Of a stretch of 64,000 nt of DNA, positions 12,201-19,039 are shown piece by piece. Numbering within the stretch: position 1 is the stretch's first letter; each line of letters starts with the position of its first letter. The translations under genes and the position numbers were made by a program. The notes beneath the pieces are model-generated. The model did no database searches and was not told where the DNA came from. It saw only the letters and a program-made list of their open reading frames with translations. The DNA is taken from contig CAJNDS010002392.1 of assembly GCA_905221605.1 (NCBI GenBank), positions 1-64,000 on the forward strand. The letters run 5' to 3'. This DNA is from Symbiodinium natans (Eukaryota; Sar; Dinophyceae; Suessiales; Symbiodiniaceae).

Positions 12201-15200
12201 AGGACCTGTAAAGCCCAAAGAATGAAACCTTTGTGGTACTTTACTGTAACTTTAGATCCTTACCTTTTTTGGGTTTATTGGGTTTCTTATTAAGGCAGCG
12301 AAAAGTTTAATTTTTAGTTACCCTCCTGAGTGCAGCCAAGAAACCTGAAACCCTGAAGCCCCAAAAAGTCCGGAAGCATCCCTCATCCCACAAGTGTCAG
12401 GAGAGGTGGTCGCGGCTGGCCTCCGTAAACGCCTACTCTGGCACCTCGGGCAGCATTTAGGGTTTCGGGTTTCGGGTTTAGGGCTTAGGGTTTAGGGTTT
12501 AGGGTTTAGGGTTTTAGGGTTTTAGGGTTTAGGGTTTAGGGTTTAGGGTTTAGGGTTTAGGGTTTAGGGTTTAGGGTGATTGAAGGCATAATGCCTATGC
12601 CTTAGCAATTCCCCAAACGGAGAGCGACGTGAAGAGCAAGGGCTGATTGAATCCCCCCTGGTCCATTCTCCCCAGACTAGTATAATCCTATTGTTCGAAC
12701 CCTTTAGGCCTAAACCCTAAACCCTAAACCGTAAACCGTAAACCCTAAACCCTAAACCCTAAACCCTGAACCCTAAACCTAAATCCTATTTTTGGGAAAC
12801 CACCCCCACCCCCCCCCCCCCCCCCCAAACGGTAAAAGCCCTACAGAGGTGCCGTCCATCCTCTCGTCCACCGGCACCCGATCACCGGGCGCAAGGCGCA
12901 AGCGTGCCTTTGCTCGCCCTAAGCCCCTAAGCCCCTGAGCCCCCAGCCCCTAAGCCCCTAAGCCCCCAAGCCCCTAAGCCCTTAAGCCCCTAAGCCCCTA
13001 AGCCCTAAGCCCTACACTCAGCTCATCCGCAAGCCCAGACTGCTTTAGCCCAAATCCTAACATGAGCCTGCCCCAAGGAGCCCTTCAACCCTAAACCCTA
13101 AACCCTAAACCCTAAACCCTAAACCCTAAACCCCAAACCCTAAACCCTAGACCCTAGACCCTAGACCCTAGACCCTAGACCCATGTAGCTGTAGAGGTGC
13201 TCTTTCTCCACCTGGGCCAGACGGGGGCGCTGGTGTCCTGGACGGGGCTCCACGGCTGCAGCTCCACAGAGAACGGGGCTTTTAGGGCTTTTAGGGTTTT
13301 AGGGTTTTAGGGTTTAGGGTTTAGGGTTTACGGCTTTAGGGCTTAGGGTTTAGGGTTTAGGGTGTTTAGGGGTTGATGGCTTAGAGGTTCAGGGGGTTCA
13401 GCGCCGGGAAGATTCCTCAAAGCTGCACGAGGGACTTTAATGTGATTTCGGGGAAAGCCCTCTCTCGTCTAGTCAGCTTGCAACTCCTGGTCACGGGCAG
13501 TAAGTAGCACGTGAGACAAGGGATAAAGCAGGCTCTAATAACAAACAATTCTTTATGTAGGGTTTCGGGTTTAGGGTTTAATTTCGCCTCGAAACTCAAA
13601 GCTTCATGGGTTTGGGGTTTGGGGTTGGGGGTTTTGGAGGTTAAGAGGTTATCCCCGAACCCTCAACCCTAAGCCCTAAGCATAAAGCCTTCAACCCTAG
13701 GCCCAACAGCCAAAATCCTTTCCAGAGGAGGTGTTGCCCCGCCAAGCTGCTACATTTGCATCCGCTTCTGATCTAGGGTTTCAGGGTTAGGGTTGAGGGT
13801 CTAGGGTTCAGGGCAGGCTTTAGTTCCTTCCTTGTCCATCCTCGGGAGGGTCGGGAGGCTGGATGAACCGATCGAACCAAGGCCCTCGCACCCTCAGTGT
13901 TGGTTTTAGGGTTCAGGGCTTAGGAGGGTTTAGGGTGCAGGGTTTGGGGTTTAGGGTTTAGGGTTTAGGGTGCCAAAAAGACGCCGCAACTCGAAAGGAA
14001 TGGCACAAGCCCGCAGCGCTCGCCTGCGACCGCGGCTCTCACCTCAATGGCCGGGTGCACAGACATCCTCCCAGCCTCAACGCATCCCCCCAAGGTTTAG
14101 GGTTTAGGGTTTAGGGGGCTAGGGGTTTAGGGTTTAGTTTAGGGGTGTCGCGGTTTAGAGTTGGGGGGAGGGGGGGGGGTTCGGGTTGAGGGTTTACCGA
14201 AACAGGGCATCCTAAAACCTTGCATCCGCAACGCCCCCAAATGTTAGTTGCCGCAACTTACGAGTTCGTAGGGAATGAGGGAATTTGGCCGGAATTAGGG
14301 CACCTTCCATACACCCCTGTAAGGGGTTCTATGCGGGCGCTGCCGAATTCCTAAATTCCCCACTAAGAGCCAGTAAGGAATAGTTCTGGTTTCTTCTTCT
14401 GGCCAGCAGCAATCCAGCAGATGGCCTAAAGCCAAAGCCCTAAACCCTAGACAAAACCCTAAACCCTGAAGCCCTCTTCTCGTGTTCATGCCGAAGACCC
14501 TACAGCCGCAGAGCCCTGGGCCCCTGAACCCTTGAAAAGCCCTGGCCCCTCAACACACCAAACCCCAAGCAGCCCCCCCCAAGCAAAACCCTACAATCCT
14601 GATGCCCTGAGCCCCAAGCCCCAGGCCCCAAACCCCAAATCCTAAACCCTAAACCCTAAACCCTAAATCCTAAACCCTAAGCCCTAAGCCCTAAGCCCTA
14701 AACCCTAAACCCTAAACCCTAAACCCTAAGCCCTACCCTAAGCCCTACCCTAAGCCTAAACCCTAAACCCTAAACCCTAAACCCTAAACCCTAAACCCTA
14801 AACCCTAAACCCTAAACCCTAAACCCTAAACCCTAAACCCTACCCTCCACTAAGCCCAAGAAGAGTCCAGGGTCCCTCCTGAGGCCGCCGGCACCGAGAT
14901 TCCTCCGGGCAGCACAGCTCTAACGGCACAGGAGGCCTCTGCATTAGGGGTCCTAAGCAGAGAATGGTGACATGATCCCTGGGGTTTAGGGTTTAGGGTT
15001 CAGGGTTCAGGGTTCAGGGTTTAGGGTTTAGGGTTTAGGGTTTAGGCGGTTTAGGGTTTAGCGTTAGGATTTAGGGTTTAGGGTTTAGGGTTTGGGGGAT
15101 ATATAAAGTTTCTCAAATAAAGGGCCCTAGAGACGCTTGGCAGAATATCTTATGAAGAAACCCCGGTACAAGATAATCTCATCTATAATGCAGGTTTGCA

Positions 15201-16973
15201 AAGACAGTTCTAAAGCGTCTGCAGAAGGTAAGCCTCCTTTTTGCTGCGCCAACGCCGTGTCTTGAAGTTGACGTACAGTCGATTCACGGTATGGCTTCGG
15301 AAAAATAAAGGGCCCTACGAGACTTAAACGGGGTTTGGGTTCTAGGTTTTTCTTTCCCACCTTAATAATGGGGTTGAGGGTTCAGGGTTGTGGGGGTCTA
15401 GGGTGCCCGCTTTCGCTCACGGCTGTTTGGTGGCCTTTGCTCATCCCTTTTATACTTCTTTCTAAGCCTGAAAACCTGCAACCCTGAAGCAGGGTTTGGA
15501 GGGTTCAGGAATTCTCGCGTTTCGGGTAGTAGACCCTAAAACTAAGCCCCACAACTCCAAAAACCCTAAGTCCCAAAGCCTACGCCCGCCTTCAAAGCTT
15601 CAAACCCTAAACCCTGAACCCTGAGCCCTGAGCCCTGAGCCCTAAACCCTAAACCCTAGACCCTATAAATCCTAGAAACCCTAGAAACCCTAGAAACCCT
15701 ATACCCTATAAACCCTATAAACCCTACAAACCCTGTAAACCCTATAAACCCGATAAACCCTAGCAGCAGGTGACGGAGGTCTTCCGCCTCTACGATGCGC
15801 TTCTGAGCCGCCGAGAGCACTGGCTCAGGTACAAGTACGAGGCGCGTTTAGGGTTTAGGGTTTAGGGTTAGGGTTTAGGGTTTAGGTTTTAGGGTTTAAG
15901 GTTTAGGGTTTAGGGTTTAGGGTTGAGGGTTGAGGGTTTGGGGTTTAGGGTTTAGGGTTTTGGGCTTTAGGGGCTTCAGGGGGGCTTCAGGGGGACTTCA
16001 GGGGGTTCAGCGCCCTTTACAAAGTGAGAAGAATCCCCCAAACCCTCAAAGGGTGACCCCAAAGCCCCGAAGCCCTGAACCCTCAGCAGAGTGAGGAGGG
16101 CGACCTCTTGCTAGTGGACAACTTGGCCGCGGCCCACCGCGCTGCCCCGTCCGCGCACGAGGTGGGTGCCCCTTGTGTGATCGGGTCTGGGGTTTGGGGG
16201 TTTGGGGGTTTAGAGTTTAGTAGCTAAGGGCTCAGGGCCCATAGTAGGGCTAAAGAGCTTTGCTGTCAAGAAGAAATATCCTACAGTCCCCGTTCCTGAA
16301 GTAATGATGGGGTCTTGATCTGGTTTAAGGATCTGAAGGATCTTCCCGCACCATGACAGCCTAAACCCGCTACAACCAAAAACTCCACGCTTACCCCTAA
16401 ACCCTAAACCCTAAAACCCTAAAACCCTAAACCCTAAACACTAACCCTAAACCCTAAACCCTAAACCCTAAACCCCTAAACCCCTAAACCCCTAAACCCC
16501 TAAACCCCTAAACCCCTAAACCCTAAACCCTAAACCCTACACCCTAAACCCTAAACCCTACTAAACCCTACTAAACCCTACTACACCCTACTAAACCCTA
16601 CTAAACCCTACTAAACCCTACTAAACCCTATTAAACCCTACTAAACCCTACTAAACCCTACTAAACCCTACTAAACCCTACTAAACCCTACTAAACCCTA
16701 CTAAACCCTACTAAACCCTACTAAACCCTAAACCCCTAAACCCCTAAACCCCTAAACCCTAAGCCCTAAACCCTAAACCCTAAACCCTAAACCCTAAACC
16801 CTAAACCCTAAACCCTAAACCCTAAACCCTAAACCCCGCGGAGTCCTAAACTCCACGCATGCCCCCTCCTCGAACAGGCCGATGCTGGCACTCGCATCCT
16901 CCACCGCGTGACAGTTGCAGGCCCACGTGTCGGGGGGTCGGTGCAATCTAGTTTGAGGGTTCTTAGGGTTTAG
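284..16973 (+). CDS. TauD/TfdA-type Fe(II)/2-oxoglutarate dioxygenase, 17 exons
   Basis: Proposed exons: 284-365, 2579-2630, 3730-3805, 4705-4768, 5840-5925, 8718-8786, 9437-9462, 9745-9792, 10566-10638, 11544-11591, 12401-12449, 12849-12895, 13197-13232, 14866-14934, 15770-15828, 16092-16161, 16878-16973. They sum to 1050 nt and stay in phase at every junction (349 aa plus TAG). Seen: hydrophobic leader MRRALVLLLLGASA; iron ligands in WHSDGS (H154, D156); GGETDFADLAAAYEALP; AVHPLVHRHPITGRK; VLFLHLGQTGAL; EEGDLLLVDNLAAAHRA (distal H310); GTRILHR (R324, likely 2OG contact). HxD-to-His spacing is 156 residues, as I recall for E. coli TauD. Family role: oxidative hydroxylation of a small substrate using Fe(II), 2OG and O2; substrate unknown. 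The leader suggests the secretory or plastid route. Donors: 11 GT, 4 GC, 1 GA; all acceptors AG. Introns are packed with telomeric repeats. Least certain: exons 1, 2 and 5 (5855 is an alternative exon-5 start), the end of exon 9 (10674 GT alternative), and the stop, which lies inside telomere-like sequence. Confidence 0.8.
551..670. mobile_element. foldback MITE-like element, GGTTCATGG family
   Basis: Perfect 19-bp terminal inverted repeats (GAGGTTCATGGTACTTATT and its complement) enclose about 80 bp with no coding capacity. Related copies lie at 1372, 43481, 44071 and 63570. Confidence 0.8.
1038..1140. mobile_element. foldback MITE-like element
   Basis: Perfect 14-bp inverted ends (TTGGGATGTTCCCC), extending imperfectly to about 28 bp. 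It sits in telomere-like sequence and is non-coding. Confidence 0.75.
1238..1351. mobile_element. foldback element, family A (GGAATAATTA ends)
   Basis: The right end TTCCGACCCCTAT matches the complement of the left ends of copies at 30131 and 35040. The centre holds a poly-G run. It is a diverged copy of a family seen five times in the window. Confidence 0.6.
1372..1449. mobile_element. partial GGTTCATGG-family foldback
   Basis: The right end, CCCATGAACCTTCAAG, is shared with the copy ending at 44188. The left end is degenerate. Confidence 0.5.
1471..1880 (+). other. coding-like stretch of unknown nature
   Basis: Non-repetitive 400 bp with an open + frame rich in charged residues (EQDKQDRLKDYLSGAVSAVM) and a GCA/AGC trinucleotide run near 1790-1815. 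It lies inside intron 1 of the dioxygenase. I do not recognise it, and strand and boundaries are undetermined. Confidence 0.3.
2040..2570. repeat. degenerate C-rich telomere-like array
   Basis: CCCTAAA units interspersed with the 9-mer ACACCCTAA. It forms the 3' end of dioxygenase intron 1, immediately before the CTCTGCAG acceptor. Confidence 0.85.
2661..2776. repeat. telomere-type array, G-rich (TTTAGGG)n
   Basis: About 14 TTTAGGG/TTTGGGG units near the 5' end of dioxygenase intron 2. Confidence 0.9.
2918..3010. other. coding-like island, strand ambiguous
   Basis: On the + strand it reads ILEIFPPLVAVARATLCANM between a CCCCAG acceptor and an AAG|GTGTTG donor. On the minus strand it reads AQCSSSNCNKWRKDLQN, which resembles the C-x(n)-C-x-K-W-R core of CW-type zinc fingers. 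It lies in intron 2 of the dioxygenase. One strand must be a shadow. Confidence 0.3.
3191..3282. repeat. telomere-type array, C-rich
   Basis: About 13 CCCTAAA units, abutting the left end of a dispersed element. Confidence 0.9.
3277..3600. mobile_element. left-end pieces of dispersed element G
   Basis: 3283-3400 shares its sequence order with 49311-49430 and 20636-20690, including CTAAACAGCTGACAAGCCGA. A second fragment (ACAGCTGATAAGCCGAGTTT) lies at about 3530. Between them is a 10-bp tandem repeat (CACTTCAATT, 8 copies, 3411-3490). No right end is present here. Confidence 0.6.
3600..3725. repeat. C-rich telomere-like array (CCCTAAG/CCCTAAA)
   Basis: Mixed CCCTAAG and CCCTAAA units at the 3' end of dioxygenase intron 2, before exon 3. 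Confidence 0.85.
3834..3985. repeat. G-rich telomere array
   Basis: About 20 TTTAGGG units with GTGTAGG variants at the 5' side of intron 3. Confidence 0.9.
3986..4640. other. intron 3 interior, no gene called
   Basis: Mixed low-copy and degenerate telomere-like sequence. A minus-strand open frame at 3964-4149 (ESLNFVVLKVNQEDASPAES) is protein-like but has no clear splice context. Nothing else is supported. Confidence 0.4.
4645..4702. repeat. C-rich telomere-like array before exon 4
   Basis: CCCTAAA units directly before the AAG acceptor of dioxygenase exon 4. Confidence 0.8.
4800..4880. repeat. G-rich telomere-like array after exon 4
   Basis: TTTAGGG/TTTCGGG units within 40 bp of the exon-4 donor. 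Confidence 0.8.
5278..5389 (+). CDS. exon-like island, unknown protein
   Basis: The open frame starts PEKADDDEEDLPADRHWFAG and continues MHDLKPLRLTILRGHD. The acceptor is CCCTCTGCAG and the donor A|GTGATG. The composition is clearly protein-like. It lies inside dioxygenase intron 4 but is not needed for that fold, so it may be an exon of another gene, a captured exon or an insertion. No family recognised. Confidence 0.5.
5390..5449 (+). other. 60-nt intron made of telomere-like repeat
   Basis: Runs from GTGATGGG to TTTAG and is almost wholly TTTAGGG-like. Removing it joins the frames of the islands at 5278-5389 and 5450-5541 without a stop. Splicing is inferred, not shown. Confidence 0.45.
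5450..5541 (+). CDS. exon-like island, unknown protein
   Basis: Reads SLSLGMDVAMCTGVDKLVDR then QWGYSELDKP after a TTTAG|G acceptor. It is in phase with the upstream island once the 60-nt intron is removed. The 3' end is unclear and could run to about 5580. No family recognised. Confidence 0.45.
5702..5812. mobile_element. foldback element
   Basis: The ends TGGAGGCTCAGAGGACTTAG and CCCTGACCCTCCA are imperfect inverted repeats. It sits just upstream of dioxygenase exon 5. Confidence 0.6.
6290..6600. repeat. C-rich telomere-like array, degenerate
   Basis: CCCTAAA with CCCTAGA and CCCTACA variants, interrupted by about 90 bp of unique sequence. Confidence 0.8.
6601..6672 (+). CDS. exon-like island, frame uncertain
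   Basis: Two + frames are open (WHGPDLLSRRKDLPKLRRPR or MAPTSSAAARISQSFGGRDL). It is flanked by a C-rich array on the left and a GT plus G-rich array on the right. A minus reading is also open. No family recognised. Confidence 0.35.
6680..6785. repeat. variant telomere-like array (GGGTTTATA)n
   Basis: About ten copies of a 9-bp unit derived from GGGTTTA by adding TA. Confidence 0.9.
6908..7011. repeat. telomere-type array, C-rich
   Basis: About 15 perfect CCCTAAA units, ending at the CTAAG acceptor of the next island. Confidence 0.95.
7014..7320 (+). CDS. long exon-like island, unknown protein
   Basis: About 100 open codons with protein-like composition (SVELLGFTLSSPPLREGRAC, MAYVVMRRPGGRPLCMLSGF, LVVPFVRDMPEVYPLATKVL). 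Acceptor CCCTAAG, donor CGG|GTTACC, then a G-rich array. It is one of the longest coding islands in the window. It lies in dioxygenase intron 5 and appears to belong to another gene. No family recognised. Confidence 0.55.
7337..7480. repeat. telomere-type array, G-rich
   Basis: About 20 TTTAGGG units between two coding islands. A candidate all-telomeric intron. Confidence 0.95.
7488..7591 (+). CDS. exon-like island, unknown protein
   Basis: Reads TAPRPKSKGDTVASLAAKQD then AILPKWAERHVRAEG, between the ATTCCAG acceptor and the AAG|GTGTTT donor. The open frame continues past the donor. Probably the same gene as the island at 7014. Family unknown. Confidence 0.5.
7964..8034 (+). CDS. exon-like island, low confidence
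   Basis: LMFCQRPNPEQTPRKPPRVL between a CCTCAG|G acceptor and a TTGG|GTTTAG donor. The minus strand is also open. Confidence 0.3.
8034..8075. repeat. telomere-type array, G-rich
   Basis: Six TTTAGGG units. Confidence 0.9.
8292..8344 (+). CDS. short exon-like island
   Basis: PSKHQLVRDNYEHSVNK between a CAACTAG acceptor and a strong AAG|GTACGC donor. Function unknown. Confidence 0.4.
8397..8493. mobile_element. foldback MITE-like element
   Basis: Inverted ends of about 27 bp containing TTCTTAGTAGGGAATGAGGG. A diverged relative lies at 14262-14372. Confidence 0.8.
8556..8695. repeat. C-rich array with CCCGAAA block
   Basis: A run of CCCGAAA units followed by CCCTAAA. It ends 20 bp before dioxygenase exon 6. 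Confidence 0.9.
8817..9090. repeat. long telomere-type array, C-rich
   Basis: About 38 CCCTAAA units, nearly perfect, inside dioxygenase intron 6. This intron lacks a G-rich partner array. Confidence 0.95.
9496..9552. repeat. telomere-type array, G-rich
   Basis: Eight TTTAGGG units starting at GTTTAG. They can be removed in frame between open stretches on either side (alternative reading to the dioxygenase model, which uses 9463 as donor). Confidence 0.85.
9589..9661 (-). CDS. minus-strand exon-like island, low confidence
   Basis: The minus reading CEWLRADADDTASRLERGAF has strong codon composition, and a TCAAG acceptor and GGA|GTTAGC donor lie in place. The + strand is open too. It sits inside dioxygenase intron 7. 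Confidence 0.3.
9664..9935. repeat. G-rich telomere-like arrays flanking exon 8
   Basis: TTTAGGG units at 9664-9710, and a GGTTTAGGGG-type 10-mer array at 9838-9935. Dioxygenase exon 8 (9745-9792, WHSDGS) lies between them. Confidence 0.85.
9976..10460. other. intron 8 interior, no gene called
   Basis: Unique sequence with an open + frame (GALANTLLKVFIPNLTPLKP) of doubtful coding value, becoming AT-rich after 10240. No splice context supports it. Confidence 0.3.
10464..10556. repeat. variant C-rich array (CCCCAAA)n
   Basis: About 13 units, mainly CCCCAAA, ending at dioxygenase exon 9. Confidence 0.9.
10675..11060. other. intron 9 interior, AT-rich, no gene
   Basis: Degenerate TAC/ATA-rich sequence from 10680 to 10890, then unique sequence. 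No coding or structured feature seen. Confidence 0.4.
11067..11160. repeat. poly-G followed by G-rich telomere array
   Basis: A G run, then about ten TTTAGGG-type units. Confidence 0.85.
11303..11505. repeat. variant array (CCCCTAAA)n
   Basis: About 22 copies of an 8-bp unit with one extra C, nearly perfect. Ends shortly before dioxygenase exon 10. Confidence 0.95.
11592..11860. repeat. degenerate G-rich telomere-like sequence
   Basis: TTTAGGG, TTTCGGG and GGGTTTATA-like units at the 5' side of intron 10. Confidence 0.75.
11966..12064. mobile_element. foldback element, family C
   Basis: Shares AGTA..CCCTTATTCCCTTTTT and AAAAAGGGCACCCTTTTTA with 57725-57850. Degenerate inverted ends. Confidence 0.6.
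12229..12340. mobile_element. dispersed element, family D
   Basis: CTTTGTGGTACTTTACTGTA to CTGAGTGCAGCCAAG. The same order recurs at 26473-26564 and 28526-28638, each 90-115 bp. Short and non-coding. Confidence 0.75.
12454..12578. repeat. telomere-type array, G-rich
   Basis: About 17 TTTAGGG units directly after dioxygenase exon 11. Confidence 0.95.
12711..12825. repeat. C-rich array and poly-C run
   Basis: CCCTAAA units, then a C homopolymer, ending 24 bp before exon 12. Confidence 0.9.
12916..13015. repeat. variant array (CCCCTAAG)n
   Basis: 8-bp units CCCCTAAG, about 11 copies, in intron 12. Confidence 0.9.
13090..13182. repeat. C-rich array with CCCTAGA block
   Basis: CCCTAAA units followed by six CCCTAGA units, ending just before exon 13. 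Confidence 0.9.
13278..13375. repeat. G-rich telomere-like array
   Basis: TTTTAGGG and TTTAGGG units soon after exon 13. Confidence 0.85.
13376..13965. other. intron 13 interior, no gene called
   Basis: Unique and degenerate telomere-like sequence. Only short, unconvincing open frames seen. Confidence 0.4.
13968..14097 (-). CDS. minus-strand exon-like island, low confidence
   Basis: The minus frame reads CVEAGRMSVHPAIE up to a GAG|GTGAGA donor and stays open beyond (CGLVPFLSSCGVF). It lies inside dioxygenase intron 13. The + strand is also open but less protein-like. Confidence 0.3.
14262..14372. mobile_element. foldback element related to 8397
   Basis: TTCGTAGGGAATGAGGGAAT at the left and an inverted match near 14345-14370. 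Confidence 0.65.
14638..14850. repeat. telomere-type array, C-rich
   Basis: About 28 units, CCCTAAA with CCCTAAG, ending before dioxygenase exon 14. Confidence 0.95.
14980..15095. repeat. telomere-type array, G-rich
   Basis: About 16 TTTAGGG/TTCAGGG units after exon 14. Confidence 0.9.
15100..15600. other. intron 14 interior, no gene called
   Basis: Unique sequence. A minus-strand open frame at 15127-15360 lacks splice context and is not called. Confidence 0.4.
15605..15763. repeat. C-rich arrays including CCCTATAAA 9-mers
   Basis: CCCTGAG, CCCTAAA, CCCTAGAAA and CCCTATAAA blocks leading into the exon-15 acceptor. Confidence 0.85.
15845..15965. repeat. telomere-type array, G-rich
   Basis: About 16 TTTAGGG/TTGAGGG units, 17 bp after the exon-15 donor. 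Confidence 0.9.
16395..16840. repeat. long C-rich array with CCCTACTAAA 10-mer block
   Basis: CCCTAAA and CCCCTAAA units surround about 17 copies of the 10-mer CCCTACTAAA (16553-16730). Ends before the last dioxygenase exon. Confidence 0.95.
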
Positions 16974-17192
16974 GTTTAGGGTTTAAGGTTTAGTTTCGGG
17001 GTCAGACTGCTTGCGCCCTAAGACCCTCAAGCACCTCATTCCCTAGATTGCTTATAGAGATGCCCAAAATCCAAGACCCCAAACAAACCTGTGTTTAGGT
17101 GGGGTTTTGGGTTCAGGGTTCTGGCTTCTGTATGCGTGTTTTACTCAAAGGGCATCGTCAGATGGGGAATCTTACAGCTTCTTGTCTTGCAG

Positions 17193-17264
17193 ATCTTCAC
17201 GTTGGCAGCAAGTCGTGTACTCACACCCAAGCCAACTCGACTCAACCACGCAAAAGTCAAGCAG
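17193..17264 (+). CDS. exon-like island, unknown protein
   Basis: 24 codons: IFTLAASRVLTPKPTRLNHA then KVKQ. Acceptor CTTGTCTTGCAG, donor CAG|GTGAAA, both good. Downstream of the dioxygenase stop. Gene unknown. Confidence 0.5.
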
Positions 17265-17373
17265 GTGAAACCGTCTTGTGTAAGGCCCGCGCCAGGTCGC
17301 GAGGAAAGCCATTTTCACGGTGCATGCAAGTCGCATGTACTACGTGTATGTGATTTTGCCAGCTATGGTGTAG

Positions 17374-17450
17374 GGTTCAGGGTTAAGGGTTTAGGGTTTA
17401 GGGTTTAGGATTAGGGTTTAGGGTTAAGGGTTTAGGGTTTAGGTTTTAGG
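17374..17450. repeat. G-rich telomere-like array
   Basis: About ten TTTAGGG-type units. 17451-17570 holds an ambiguous open island (GSPGDLQGWRAPGRFPSLKE on +, also open on minus). Confidence 0.8.
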
Positions 17451-17589
17451 GTGCGGGGTTCGGATCACCGGGCGACCTGCAAGGTTGGAGGGCGCCAGGC
17501 CGTTTCCCAAGCCTCAAGGAAGGGCCCGCAGCTCTGAGAGATGAAGGCTCCGAAGCCCCAAGCCCTACATCCTAAATCTGGAGTTGGTG

Positions 17590-17717
17590 TAAACCCTAAA
17601 CCCTAAACCCTAAACCTTAAACCCTAAACCCTAAACCCTAAACCCTAAACCCTAAGCCCTAAACCCTAAACCCTAAACCCTAAACCCTCAACCCTAAACC
17701 CTCAACCCTAAACCCGA
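17590..17717. repeat. telomere-type array, C-rich
   Basis: About 18 CCCTAAA units. Confidence 0.95.
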
Positions 17718-17720
17718 GAG

Positions 17721-17793
17721 GCATGCAGAACCTCGGGCCCCCAGCGGAGTCCGGCATCCCTTCGTTTCTGTACATCTTCGGCCGCTTTGGCAG
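17721..17793 (+). CDS. exon-like island, possibly first coding exon
   Basis: Begins with ATG two bases in: MQNLGPPAESGIPSFLYIFG then RFG, to a CAG|GTTTAG donor where the G-rich array starts. C-rich array on its left. Family unknown. Confidence 0.45.
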
Positions 17794-17925
17794 GTTTAGG
17801 GTTTAGGGTTTAGGGTTTAGGGTTTAGGGTTTAGGGTTTAGGGTTTAGGGTTTAGGGTTTAGGGTTTAGGGTTAATTTGAAGGTTTAGGGCTTAGGGCTT
17901 AGGGGTTTAGGGTTTAGGCTGTGTA
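17793..17925. repeat. telomere-type array, G-rich
   Basis: About 14 perfect TTTAGGG units, then variants. Confidence 0.95.
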
Positions 17926-17929
17926 GGGT

Positions 17930-18180
17930 GAAGGGCAGGGCATTTGGAGGTTGTAGCATCTATAGGTGCAAGTGTAAACCCCAAACCCGAAGGGCTAAAT
18001 CCCCCCAACCCGAAGACCCAAGACCATCCAGCCCTCCTTCAGAATACATCAACAGGCTTCAGGGAGTCTCAGCAAGCCCTAAAACCCTCAAAGGCTTTCG
18101 GGTGTGGGGTTTAGGGGTTTAGGGTTTAGGGTCTAAAGTTTAAACTCTCCAAGACACCAACCCCAAAGAGTCCCCCAAAA
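17930..18180. other. mixed sequence, no gene called
   Basis: Degenerate telomere-like and unique sequence. A TTCAG near 18030 could be an acceptor but no convincing exon follows. Confidence 0.3.
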
Positions 18181-18220
18181 ACAAGCCTTAATTCAGAAGA
18201 ATAGGTGTACCTTAAACCTC

Positions 18221-18343
18221 ATATGAAGTAGGGTTTGTATTTCTGTTCTGGGTGCGTGTATATAAGGTTCCTTTTTAGTATTGGTGAGTGTATACCTTGG
18301 GTGTCTTTTTGGGGGTACAAGAAATATATACCCTGCTTCATAT
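18221..18343. mobile_element. foldback element, family E
   Basis: Inverted ends ATATGAAGTAGGGTTTGTAT and AGAAATATATACCCTGCTTC. A second copy lies at 59883-59998. Confidence 0.8.
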
Positions 18344-18348
18344 GGTGA

Positions 18349-18439
18349 TTTCTCTAAATCATGGTCCCTTTGGGGGTCCTTATTATAAGGCGGCCCCTTT
18401 CTATTTAGGGTACCCCAAAAGGGACCATAATTTAGAGAA
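18349..18439. mobile_element. second foldback adjoining family E copy
   Basis: TCTCTAAATCATGGTCCCTT and AAGGGACCATAATTTAGAGA are inverted repeats around a short loop. Confidence 0.75.
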
Positions 18440-18591
18440 CTGGCCATATAAGGACCCTTACTTACTATGACTCAAGCTTTGCTCGTTAACTCAGGCGTAT
18501 TGATTGGGCTCTGAACAGCCCTAAACCCTTACGCCTGAAGCCTAAAAATCACCCAAGCTCTCAAGTCTTGAGCCAAAACCTAAACCCAAAA

Positions 18592-18742
18592 AGCCTAAAC
18601 CCTAAACCCTAAACCCTAAACCCTAAACCCTAAACCCTAAACCCTAAACCCTAAACCCTAAACCCTAAACCCTAAACCCTAAACCCTAAACCCTAAACCC
18701 TAAACCCTAAACCCTAAACCCTGAACCCTAAACCCTAAACGC
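18592..18742. repeat. telomere-type array, C-rich
   Basis: About 21 CCCTAAA units. Confidence 0.95.
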
Positions 18743-18775
18743 CCTCCAGAGGTCAAGTGTTAGCAGGTTTTAGGA

Positions 18776-18880
18776 GGGAGGCATAAGGAGGGACCCCTAG
18801 AAGGGGTCCTTAATCTTATTCCCTTATATTACCCCTAAATATACGCCTTATATTCCCTACATGCCTAAGAAGCCAATGAA
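18776..18880. mobile_element. foldback-like element, family F
   Basis: GGGACCCCTAGAAGGGGTCC palindrome with a CCTTATATT-rich right part. Similar motifs occur at 47548-47650. Confidence 0.5.
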
Positions 18881-19039
18881 TAGGCCCTAGGTTCCTGAGT
18901 CGACCTCATTGAACGAAGGCATGGTATCATCCTGTCGAGTATGTCATTTCTAGGTTTCTTAGGAGCAAAAATCCTAAACCCTAAGCGACAGGGCTATCCT
19001 GTTTATTCCTAGGTTTCTAAGGGCTCTAAGCCCTAAACC

